Shown here piece after piece: positions 23,413 through 33,836 of a stretch of 64,000 nt of DNA. Location: contig NZ_JAUSZF010000001.1 in assembly GCF_030817315.1 (NCBI RefSeq), positions 1,348,501-1,412,500 on the forward strand, written 5' to 3'. The notes beneath the pieces are model-generated. The model was not told the origin of the DNA. It did not search any database and saw only the letters and a program-made list of their open reading frames with translations. The position numbers and the translations under genes are program-made. Every line of letters begins with the position of its first letter. The stretch's first letter is position 1. Origin of the DNA: Sphingomonas faeni. GTDB lineage: Bacteria > Pseudomonadota > Alphaproteobacteria > Sphingomonadales > Sphingomonadaceae.

Positions 23413-26400
23413 ATGCCAGACCTCAAGACGATCCTCTCCGCGACGACCCCGCTGACGCTGTCGGGCGTGCCGTCCGGCTTCCAGCCGTCGCTGCTCGCCG
23501 ACCTCGCCCGGGCCGCGAAAACCCGCGCGGTGTTCATCGCGCCGGACGATGCGGCGATGCGCGCGATCGCCTCGACGGCGGCCTATTTCGCGCCCGATCT
23601 CGAAGTGCTGAGCTTCCCCGCCTGGGACTGTCTCCCTTACGACCGCGCCTCGCCCACGCTGCGTATCATGGCCGAGCGCGTCGCCGCCCTGCAACGTCTG
23701 CAAGGCAAGCCCAAGGGTCCGCAGCTCCTCCTCACCACCGCCAACGCCGCGACTCAGCGCGTCCTAACCCCGTTCCGCATCCGCCAGCTCGTCGCACGGC
23801 TCGCGCCCGGTGAACGGATCGGCCGTGACAAGCTTGCCGTGCTGCTCCAGGCGAACGGCTATGTCCGCACCGACACCGTCCACGACCAGGGCGAATATGC
23901 GGTGCGCGGCGGGATCGTCGATCTCTACCCGTCGGGCGAAGACCACGCGCTCCGCCTCGATTTCTTCGGCGACGAGATCGAGAGCGTCCGCACCTTCGAC
24001 GCGGCCGACCAGCGCACCACCGGCCGGATCGACGGCTTCGTCCTGCTCCCGGCCTCCGAAGCGCTGCTCGACGAGGACTCGATCAAGCGTTTCCGCACTC
24101 GTTACCGCGACGCGTTCGGCGCGACCGCGACCGGCGATCCGATGTACCAGGCGATCTCCGAAGGCCGGCGGATCGCAGGCATGGAGCATTGGCTGCCGCT
24201 GTTCGAGGAGAAGATGGCGACGCTGTTCGACCATCTCGGCGCCGACGACGTCGTGGTCCGCGACAACGGCGTCGCCGCGGCGGTCGAAAGCCGGCTCGAA
24301 TCGATCGCCGACTATTACGAGAACCGCAAGCGCGCCGAAGCCGCCCAGCCCGGCAGCTACCGCCCGATGCCCGCCAAGGCGCTGTACCTCGACGCGCAGG
24401 AATGGTCCGGCGGCGTCGAGGCGTTCGCCGCGCACATCACCTCGCCATTCCACGAACCGCCAAGCGACACCGTGCTCGACTTCGACGTCGACGGCCCGCG
24501 CGATTTCGGCCCCGAGCGCGCCGCGCAAACGAACATCTACGAAGCCGTCGCCGATCACGTCGAGAAGCTCCGGAAACAGGGCCGCAAGCCGATCCTCGCC
24601 AGCTATTCGATCGGCGCGCGTGAACGCCTGGGGAGCCTGCTCGCCGACCATGACATGAAAGGCGGCAAGCACGCCGAAACCTGGCAGGAGGCGCTTGGCA
24701 TCGCGGATACCGCGCAAAGCTTCGGCGTCGCGCTGATCGTCCTGCCGCTCGATCACGGCTTCACCGCGCCGGGGATCGCGGTTCTTACCGAGCAGGACAT
24801 GCTCGGCGACCGCCTCGTCCACCGCAAGAAGCGCAAGAAATCCGCCGACGCGTTCCTCGCCGAATTGGCGACGCTGACGCCGGGTGACCTCGTCGTCCAC
24901 ACCGAGCACGGGATCGGGCGGTACGAGGGCCTGACCTCGATCCCGGTGGGCCAGAGCCCGCATGATTGCGTCGCGCTGAGCTATGCCGGTGGCGACAAGC
25001 TGTACGTGCCGGTCGAGAATATCGACGTCCTCTCGCGCTACGGCTCGTCCGAGGAAGGCGCGACGCTCGACCGTCTCGGCGGCGAAGGCTGGCAGCGTCG
25101 CAAGTCGAAGATGAAGGAGCGGATCCGCGAGATTGCCGGCGAACTCATCGCGACCGCCGCCGAACGTGCGCTGCATCCGGGCGATGTGCTCGAACCCGAT
25201 GCGAGCGGCTACCCCAGCTTCGTCGACCGCTTCCCGTACGAGGAAACCGAGGACCAGGATCGCGCGATCGAGGACGTGCTGGGTGACTTGGCCGCGGGCA
25301 AGCCGATGGACCGGCTGGTGGTCGGCGACGTCGGCTTCGGCAAGACCGAGGTTGCACTACGCGCCGCATTCGTCGCGGCGATGGGGGGCAAGCAGGTCGC
25401 GATCGTGTGCCCGACGACGCTGCTCGCGCGCCAGCACTACAACAACTTCGTCGCCCGCTTCGAAGGCTTCCCGATGAACATGGGCCGCCTGTCGCGGCTC
25501 GTCACCGCGAGCGAGGCGAAGGCGACCAAGGAGGGTCTCGCGAACGGCACGATCGACGTCGTCATCGGCACGCATGCGCTGCTCGCGAAGAATATCGACT
25601 TCAAGCGGCTCGGGCTGGTGGTGGTCGACGAGGAACAGCGCTTCGGCGTCACGCACAAGGAGCGGCTGAAGGCACTGCGGGCGGACGTCCACATGCTGAC
25701 GCTGACCGCGACACCGATCCCGCGCACGCTCCAGATGGCGATGTCGGGCATCCGCGAGCTGTCGGTGATCCAGACCCCGCCGGTCGATCGCCTTGCGGTG
25801 CGGACCTACATCATGCCGTTCGATCCCGTTGTGCTGCGCGAGGCGTTGCTTCGCGAGCATTACCGTGGCGGGCAGAGCTTCGTCGTCACCCCCCGCGTGG
25901 CAGATCTGCCCGAGATCGAGGACTTCCTGCGGGAACAGGTCCCAGAGATCCGTTTCGTCGTCGCGCACGGCCAGATGTCGCCGACCGAGGTCGAGGAGCG
26001 CATGTCGGCGTTCTACGACAAGAAGTTCGAGGTGCTCGTCTCCACCACGATCATCGAAAGCGGGATCGACATCGCGTCGGCCAACACGATGATCGTCCAT
26101 CGCGCCGACCGCTTCGGCCTCGCCCAGCTGTATCAGCTGCGCGGGCGCGTCGGCCGGTCGAAGACGCGTGCCTATGCGTATCTCGTGACGCCGCCTGAGC
26201 GGCAGATGACGGTGACGGCCGAGAAGCGCCTGAAGGTGTTGTCCGATCTCGATTCACTCGGAGCTGGCTTCCAGCTGGCGAGTCACGATCTCGATATCCG
26301 CGGCGCGGGCAACATGCTCGGCGACGAGCAGACCGGGCACATCAAGGAGGTCGGGTTCGAGCTTTACCAGGCGATGCTGGAGGAGGCGATCATGGACGCC

Positions 26401-26883
26401 AAGGCCGGCGGGATGACGTCGTCGCGGCCGCGCGATTTCTCGCCGCAGATCACGGTCGACGCACCGATCCTCATTCCCGAGGATTACGTCCCCGATCTCG
26501 ACCTGCGGATGGGGCTGTATCGCCGCCTCAACGATCTCGACGAGGGCCAGGAGATCGAGGCGTTCGCCGCCGAGATGATCGACCGGTTCGGGCCGTTGCC
26601 GGATGCGACCGAGAATTTGATCAAGGTCATCGAGATCAAGCTGAACGCCAAGCGCGCGTGCGTGTCGAAGATCGACGTTGGGCCGAAGGGCGTGCTGGTG
26701 TCGTTCCACGACGACAAGCCGCCGAACATCGACAAGCTGCTGGCGTATGTTGAGCGGCTGAACGGGGTCGCGCGGTTGCGGCCGGACAGCAAGCTGGTGT
26801 TGCAGCGGGCTTGGGGCGATCCGAAGGCTCGGCTGCATGGGGCGTTGCAGCTGTCGAAGGGGCTGGCGAAAGCGGCTTCTTAA
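23413..26883 (+). CDS. mfd: Transcription-repair coupling factor Mfd
   Basis: Mfd removes RNA polymerase stalled at DNA damage and recruits UvrA. The 1156 residues hold the UvrB-like N-terminal part, the RNA-polymerase interaction domain (LTPGDLVVHTEHGIGRYEG, about residues 490-510), a RecG-like motor with Walker A GDVGFGKTEV near 640 and DEEQ (VVVDEEQRFGV), a second motor domain with QLRGRVGRSKT, and the C-terminal TRCF domain. The start MPDLKTILSA follows the repeat element closely. Confidence 0.97.
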   Translation: MPDLKTILSATTPLTLSGVPSGFQPSLLADLARAAKTRAVFIAPDDAAMRAIASTAAYFAPDLEVLSFPAWDCLPYDRASPTLRIMAERVAALQRLQGKPKGPQLLLTTANAATQRVLTPFRIRQLVARLAPGERIGRDKLAVLLQANGYVRTDTVHDQGEYAVRGGIVDLYPSGEDHALRLDFFGDEIESVRTFDAADQRTTGRIDGFVLLPASEALLDEDSIKRFRTRYRDAFGATATGDPMYQAISEGRRIAGMEHWLPLFEEKMATLFDHLGADDVVVRDNGVAAAVESRLESIADYYENRKRAEAAQPGSYRPMPAKALYLDAQEWSGGVEAFAAHITSPFHEPPSDTVLDFDVDGPRDFGPERAAQTNIYEAVADHVEKLRKQGRKPILASYSIGARERLGSLLADHDMKGGKHAETWQEALGIADTAQSFGVALIVLPLDHGFTAPGIAVLTEQDMLGDRLVHRKKRKKSADAFLAELATLTPGDLVVHTEHGIGRYEGLTSIPVGQSPHDCVALSYAGGDKLYVPVENIDVLSRYGSSEEGATLDRLGGEGWQRRKSKMKERIREIAGELIATAAERALHPGDVLEPDASGYPSFVDRFPYEETEDQDRAIEDVLGDLAAGKPMDRLVVGDVGFGKTEVALRAAFVAAMGGKQVAIVCPTTLLARQHYNNFVARFEGFPMNMGRLSRLVTASEAKATKEGLANGTIDVVIGTHALLAKNIDFKRLGLVVVDEEQRFGVTHKERLKALRADVHMLTLTATPIPRTLQMAMSGIRELSVIQTPPVDRLAVRTYIMPFDPVVLREALLREHYRGGQSFVVTPRVADLPEIEDFLREQVPEIRFVVAHGQMSPTEVEERMSAFYDKKFEVLVSTTIIESGIDIASANTMIVHRADRFGLAQLYQLRGRVGRSKTRAYAYLVTPPERQMTVTAEKRLKVLSDLDSLGAGFQLASHDLDIRGAGNMLGDEQTGHIKEVGFELYQAMLEEAIMDAKAGGMTSSRPRDFSPQITVDAPILIPEDYVPDLDLRMGLYRRLNDLDEGQEIEAFAAEMIDRFGPLPDATENLIKVIEIKLNAKRACVSKIDVGPKGVLVSFHDDKPPNIDKLLAYVERLNGVARLRPDSKLVLQRAWGDPKARLHGALQLSKGLAKAAS

Positions 26884-26983
26884 GCCCTCTCCCCTCTGGG
26901 GAGAGGGTTAGGTGAGGGGCTGCCACGTAGGACGTCGCCTAGAACAGCCCCTCTCCCCGGCCCTCTCCCCGTAGGGGAGAGGG
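26884..26983. repeat. 100-bp GC-rich element behind mfd
   Basis: The left arm (26884-26922) starts GCCCTCTCCCCTCTGGGGAG and ends GGTGAGGGGCTG. The right arm (26945-26983) starts CAGCCCCTCTCC and ends CCCTCTCCCCGTAGGGGAGA with GGG. It is a sister of the element at 42374. It begins one base after the mfd stop. Confidence 0.9.
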
Positions 26984-26995
26984 AGCAGTGGCACG

Positions 26996-27033
26996 AAAAA
27001 GGCCGAACTACCCTGGGGTAGCCCGACCTTTTT
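26996..27033. terminator. Bidirectional rho-independent terminator
   Basis: AAAAAGGCCGAACTACC, loop CTGG, GGTAGCCCGACCTTTTT. The stem is flanked by an A-run and a T-run, so it can end both mfd (plus) and the lipoprotein gene (minus). Confidence 0.9.
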
Positions 27034-27052
27034 AGTGTTTGAAAGCCTAGGC

Positions 27053-27673
27053 TTACTTCGGCAGCACGACGCTCGGGCCAATGCTGTCGACGACCTTCCG
27101 GGCATCGAACGCGCGGATGTTGTCGCGCGGGATCGGGCCCTTGCGCATCACGATCTCGGCGGTCGCCTCGTAGCGATCGATCGTGCGGACGTCGAAGTCG
27201 TTGCCCCATGGGCCGCCACCGAAACCGCCGCCAAATCCACCGAACCCGCCGCCAAAGCCGGGGCTCCAGTTACGCCAGCCGAAGCCTCGGCCGTAGTAAC
27301 GCCACGACGGACCCCAATAGCCGCCGAAGCCGCCATACCCAAACCCGCCGCCGAGACCCGGTGTCGAGTAGGTGCGCGACTGGAGGTTGGTGTCGCGGTC
27401 GGCCATTAAATAATAGTCATAGCCGTTCTGCAACGTCAGTTCGGCGGCGCGGAAGAACAGGTAGCGCTCGACGGTATCGCGCGACGTGACGCTGTTGCCG
27501 GCGAAGCTGACGAGGAAGCGGCCCGGCTCGATCATACGGTCGCTATAGCCGGTGCGGCTGAACCCCTGGCCCGTCGCCGGCCGATAGGTGGTCTCGGTCG
27601 CGCAACCGGCCAGCAATAGGGCGCCCGTTGCGAGCGCTGCCAGTGCGACCTTGCGACCAGGTTTCATGAACAT
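27053..27673 (-). CDS. Gly/Phe-rich lipoprotein of unknown function
   Basis: A 206-residue precursor with a clear lipoprotein signal (ALATGALLLAGC, Cys about residue 24). The N-terminal mature part (GQGFSRTGYSDRMIEPGRF, then ERYLFFRAAELTLQNGYDYY) and the C-terminal part (YEATAEIVMRKG) resemble a family of alphaproteobacterial lipoproteins sometimes labelled CC0125/CC1285. Between them lies about 65 residues rich in Gly, Phe, Trp and Tyr, with repeated GGFGGGFGG. It is probably membrane-anchored on the outer side. No function is known. Confidence 0.82.
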   Translation of the reverse strand: MFMKPGRKVALAALATGALLLAGCATETTYRPATGQGFSRTGYSDRMIEPGRFLVSFAGNSVTSRDTVERYLFFRAAELTLQNGYDYYLMADRDTNLQSRTYSTPGLGGGFGYGGFGGYWGPSWRYYGRGFGWRNWSPGFGGGFGGFGGGFGGGPWGNDFDVRTIDRYEATAEIVMRKGPIPRDNIRAFDARKVVDSIGPSVVLPK

Positions 27674-27794
27674 GGTATGTCTCCGTTCGCGGCGAGTGCG
27701 GCGAAACGCCTCTTATTAGCCGTCAGTGGTGGAACGGTTGATGAACGGGTTCGCTCCAATGCGCCACCTTGCTGACTCATTTTTCACGATTCGT

Positions 27795-28211
27795 CTAAAC
27801 GCCGATCAAGTGCAGCGCCAAAGTGCGGCGATGCGGGCGGCGGCGATGCTCGAACATATATATGCCCTGCCACGTGCCGAGTGCGAGTCGTGCGTCGATC
27901 AGCGGGATCGAGAGCTGGACCTGGGTGAGCGCAGTGCGCAGGTGGGCCGGCATGTCGTCCGGGCCTTCGTCGTCATGTTCGTACTCGCGCGATTCCGGGG
28001 CGATGCGGGCGAAATAGGCTTCGAGGTCGGTGCGGACTTCAGGCGCCGCGTTTTCCTGGATCAGGAGGGAGGCGGAGGTGTGGCGGCAGAAGATCGTCAG
28101 CAAGCCTTCGGTGAGGCGCTGGTCACGGGTCCAGCGGGCGATCTGGTCGGTGACGTCGACGAGGCCTTGGCGGGTGGTGTCGATGGTTAGGATCGTGGTG
28201 GCTTGGCGCAT
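27795..28211 (-). CDS. yjbQ: YjbQ / UPF0047 family protein
   Basis: The 138 residues fit the YjbQ family, for which weak thiamine-phosphate synthase activity has been reported; its true role is unsettled. The conserved signatures are FCRHTSASLLIQENAAPEV, EHDDEGPDDMPAHLRTALT and LALGTWQGIYMFEHR, including the metal-site histidines. It is a single gene between the lipoprotein and an intergenic repeat. Confidence 0.9.
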   Translation of the reverse strand: MRQATTILTIDTTRQGLVDVTDQIARWTRDQRLTEGLLTIFCRHTSASLLIQENAAPEVRTDLEAYFARIAPESREYEHDDEGPDDMPAHLRTALTQVQLSIPLIDARLALGTWQGIYMFEHRRRPHRRTLALHLIGV

Positions 28212-28316
28212 GGGGTCCTAACGATCGGTCGAGGGGGTTGCTCCACGCTACCGTCTCCCCGCCAACAGCCTGCACTCATGTCTCCTCGGGAGAATGGAGG
28301 GCCCATATCATCCTGC

Positions 28317-28421
28317 ACCACCCCGGCGGAGGCCGGGGCCCAGTTGGGGGACGTTGCTAACTGCGGATGCGCTCCGTTACTCCAACCTTTCCAACTGGGC
28401 CCCGGCCTTCGCCGGGGTGGT
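28317..28421. repeat. 105-bp cruciform element, family A copy 1
   Basis: Outer arms ACCACCCCGGCGGAGGCCGG and CCGGCCTTCGCCGGGGTGGT each fold on themselves; inner arms GGGCCCAGTTGG and CCAACTGGGCCCC pair across about 45 bp containing CTAAC and GTTAC. Copies of nearly the same length occur at 53906 and 58397. It lies between secA and yjbQ. Confidence 0.92.
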
Positions 28422-28446
28422 ACCAGTTAGGAGAGCGCAACGTCCC

Positions 28447-31185
<2,739 letters not shown>

Positions 31186-31284
31186 GGGCTGATTTCCTGA
31201 AATTATGGCGCGGCGACACACGGTGGGCGCACGCGGACGCGGATCACTCGGATCCAAAGGTTACTATAAGGTCACACCAAGACG

Positions 31285-31536
31285 CTATTCGCGGCGGCGC
31301 TCGGCCCATAGCGGCAGCGAAACGACGGCGATGGTGCGCAGCGTAGTGGCGACCGCGACCTGGGGTAGCGTCACGATGCCGGATACAGGCTTTATCAAGA
31401 CCTTGGCGGGCATTGCTGCCACGGACTGCGAGCAGACGCTGCCCTGCGCGACGGCCTGTGCCGACTGGCCACGCGCACCCGGAACCGCGCCGGTCAGCGC
31501 GGACAGGAGGGCAGAGAGGAGCAGCAGGAGGTTCAT
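31285..31536 (-). CDS. Small exported protein, unknown
   Basis: An 83-residue frame starting MNLLLLLSALLSALTGAVPG, which looks like a signal peptide cleaved after ARG-QSA, followed by about 55 residues with no domain I recognise. It lies 47 bp downstream of the TonB-like gene on the same strand and upstream of secA, so it could be part of a small operon. The codon choice is compatible with coding, but support is thin. Confidence 0.4.
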   Translation of the reverse strand: MNLLLLLSALLSALTGAVPGARGQSAQAVAQGSVCSQSVAAMPAKVLIKPVSGIVTLPQVAVATTLRTIAVVSLPLWAERRRE

Positions 31537-31583
31537 GCGAGACTGGCTTTATGCGAGCCCGGGCGATAAATCTACCGTTCGTC

Positions 31584-32072
31584 TCACGGCAGCGCCCATC
31601 GGACGCGTGGCAATTCGATGCGCGAGGCGATGGCCTGCCCGTTCGCATCGCGCGCGGGAGTGAACTGGCCGTGGCGAACCGCGGCGCGGCACGTTCCGTG
31701 ATCAAGCGAGTTGGTCCCACTACCCGCGAGGACTTCGCACGCTTCGACCGATCCATCCGCCGCGACGAGCAGGGCAGCTTTGACGGCACCTTCCTTGCCC
31801 TCGCGAGCAGCGGATGCCGGGTAATCGTCGGTACCAAACCAGTCGGCATAGCGTCCGATCGGCTTGGCTGGCGTGGTAGCCAAGGGGAGGTTGCGCGGGA
31901 TCGTCGTTGGGAACGGTGCGCGCCACCAGCGATAGCCATTGCTCGCGATCGACAAGATGCATGCGGCCAAGGCGAAGCTGAGCGCAACGATCGATGCGAC
32001 GACGACCATCACGCAGGTGGTGCTGCCGTCGAACCGTGCACCGGGTGCTGCGCTCATGTCCTCGTCGATCAT
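31584..32072 (-). CDS. TonB C-terminal-domain-like membrane protein
   Basis: The 162-residue protein has one transmembrane helix near the N-terminus (TTCVMVVVASIVALSFALAA) and a C-terminal domain with GAVKAALLVAADGSVEACEV, SLDHGTCRAAVRHGQFTPAR and GQAIASRIELPRV, the pattern of the TonB_C domain. The Pro-rich periplasmic linker of true TonB is very short, so it is probably not the main energy transducer. The start MIDEDMSAAPG is chosen because the earlier in-frame start gives a non-helical extension. It is divergent from argJ. Confidence 0.7.
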   Translation of the reverse strand: MIDEDMSAAPGARFDGSTTCVMVVVASIVALSFALAACILSIASNGYRWWRAPFPTTIPRNLPLATTPAKPIGRYADWFGTDDYPASAAREGKEGAVKAALLVAADGSVEACEVLAGSGTNSLDHGTCRAAVRHGQFTPARDANGQAIASRIELPRVRWALP

Positions 32073-32173
32073 GCTGCGTCCTTCTCCCCACGACCTTGGA
32101 CACCGGCGCACGTCAGCGGGTCAAGTGTCACCAGCGATCTTGCCGCCCGCCGGGCAGCGACTATGAAGGCGGG

Positions 32174-33394
32174 ATGCAGACCTCGCCGCTCGCCTTGCCC
32201 TTCCCCGCCGCCCCTTCGATCGACGGAGTCGCGCTGCATGTCGCGCGCGCGGCGTACAAGACCTGGGACCGGTGCGACCTGACGTTCGTGACGCTGGAGC
32301 CGGGAACCGTGGTCGCCGGTGTGCTGACGCAGAGCAAATGTCCTTCTCCTGAGGTGGAATGGTGCCGTGCGGCGCTGACGCTGGGTCAGGCTCGGGCGCT
32401 TGTCGTGAACGCCGGTAACTCGAATGCGTTTACCGGCTCGCGGGGGCGTGCGGCGGTCGAGGCGATCGCGGCGCGGACTGCGGCGCATCTTGGGTGCCAG
32501 CCTTCGGACGTGTTCGTTGCGTCGACTGGGGTGATCGGCGTGCCGTTGCCGATCGACAAGGCCGAGGCGGGGCTTGATGCGGCGTTCGCTGCCGAGCCAT
32601 GCGGCTGGGAGGATGCGGCGGCGACGATCATGACGACCGACACCTTCACCAAGGGGGCGGTGACGACGGCGGTGATCGGGGATCGCACCGTCACTTTGGT
32701 GGGGATCATCAAGGGCTCGGGGATGATCGCGCCGGACATGGCGACGATGCTCGGGTTCATCTTCACCGACGCCGCGGCCGAGCCGGAGTTTCTGCAGACT
32801 GCGCTGTCGAAGGCGAACGCACCGAGCTTCTCGTGCATCACTGTCGACAGCGATACCTCGACCAGCGACACGGTGCTGGCGTTCGCGACCGGCAAGGCAG
32901 GCAATGCTACGCTTGCGGACGACGAGAGTGTCGGCGCGGATGCGTTCCGCGCGGCACTAGCGGATCTGTGCCACCAGCTCGCCATGCTCGTCGTCCGTGA
33001 CGGCGAAGGCGCGCAGAAGTTGATCGAAATCCAGGTGACCGGCGCGGAGAGCGACCGCAGCGCACACCGGATCGCGATGAGTATCGCCAACTCACCGCTG
33101 GTGAAGACTGCCGTTGCTGGGGAGGACGCGAACTGGGGGCGGATTGTCATGGCGGTCGGCAAGGCCGGCGAACCTGCGGACCGCGACACGCTCTCGATCC
33201 GGTTCGGGAATACGCAGGTTGCCGAGGGGGGCTTGGCGCTTAGCGGGTATGACGAGGCGCCTGTGGCGGCGCATCTGAAGGGCCAGGAAATCGAGATCGG
33301 TGTCGATCTGGCTCTAGGCGAAGGTCGGGCCACGGTTTGGACCTGCGACCTTACGCATGGCTATATCTCAATTAACGCCGACTATCGGAGCTAA
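32174..33394 (+). CDS. argJ: Bifunctional ornithine acetyltransferase / N-acetylglutamate synthase
   Basis: ArgJ transfers acetyl from N-acetylornithine to glutamate in the cyclic arginine pathway, and many members also use acetyl-CoA. The 406-residue precursor self-cleaves before the Thr in APDMATMLGF (about residue 195). Other family segments are LTQSKCPSPEVEWC and VNAGNSNAFTGSRG, and the end TWTCDLTHGYISINADYRS. The start MQTSPLALPFPA is preceded by GAAGGCGGG. The gene converges with trxA. Confidence 0.95.
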   Translation: MQTSPLALPFPAAPSIDGVALHVARAAYKTWDRCDLTFVTLEPGTVVAGVLTQSKCPSPEVEWCRAALTLGQARALVVNAGNSNAFTGSRGRAAVEAIAARTAAHLGCQPSDVFVASTGVIGVPLPIDKAEAGLDAAFAAEPCGWEDAAATIMTTDTFTKGAVTTAVIGDRTVTLVGIIKGSGMIAPDMATMLGFIFTDAAAEPEFLQTALSKANAPSFSCITVDSDTSTSDTVLAFATGKAGNATLADDESVGADAFRAALADLCHQLAMLVVRDGEGAQKLIEIQVTGAESDRSAHRIAMSIANSPLVKTAVAGEDANWGRIVMAVGKAGEPADRDTLSIRFGNTQVAEGGLALSGYDEAPVAAHLKGQEIEIGVDLALGEGRATVWTCDLTHGYISINADYRS

Positions 33395-33406
33395 TACCCC
33401 CTAATC

Positions 33407-33436
33407 CCGTCATCCCAGCTGTCGCCGAGATGACGG
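33407..33436. terminator. Hairpin between argJ and trxA
   Basis: CCGTCATC and GATGACGG form an 8-bp perfect stem with a 14-nt loop between the two convergent stops. The arm sequence is the same as the outer arm of the element at 56089. There is no U-tract, so the terminator call is tentative. Confidence 0.5.
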
Positions 33437-33448
33437 AGGGAGGTTAGC

Positions 33449-33772
33449 TTAGGCCAGTTCGCCCTCAAGCCAAGCCTTCAACCGGCCCTTGGGCTCCGCG
33501 CCGACCTTCATTGCCGCCGGAGCGCCGCCCTTGAACAGGATCATCGTCGGGATGCCGCGGACACCGTACTTGCCCGGCGCGTCGGGGTTCTCGTCGATGT
33601 TGAGCTTGGCGATCGTCACCTTCTCGCCGAGTTCCTCGGAGATTTCCTCCAACGACGGTCCTATCATCTTGCACGGGCCGCACCATTCCGCCCAGAAATC
33701 GACGAGCACGGGACCGTCTGCGTTCAGAACGTCCGCATCGAAGCTGGCATCGGTGATCTGCTTGGTCGCCAT
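33449..33772 (-). CDS. trxA: Thioredoxin
   Basis: A 107-residue cytoplasmic dithiol oxidoreductase with the active site WCGPCK (about residues 31-36) and the cis-Pro segment [11 protein letters not shown]. The length is typical of Trx1. It lies 64 bp behind addA on the same strand, a link seen in other alphaproteobacteria. Confidence 0.96.
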   Translation of the reverse strand: MATKQITDASFDADVLNADGPVLVDFWAEWCGPCKMIGPSLEEISEELGEKVTIAKLNIDENPDAPGKYGVRGIPTMILFKGGAPAAMKVGAEPKGRLKAWLEGELA

Positions 33773-33836
33773 CGTGAATTCTCCTTGGTTGTACGTAATC
33801 TAGGGGTGCGGTGACGCAGGCTCAACCACCGGGGCG

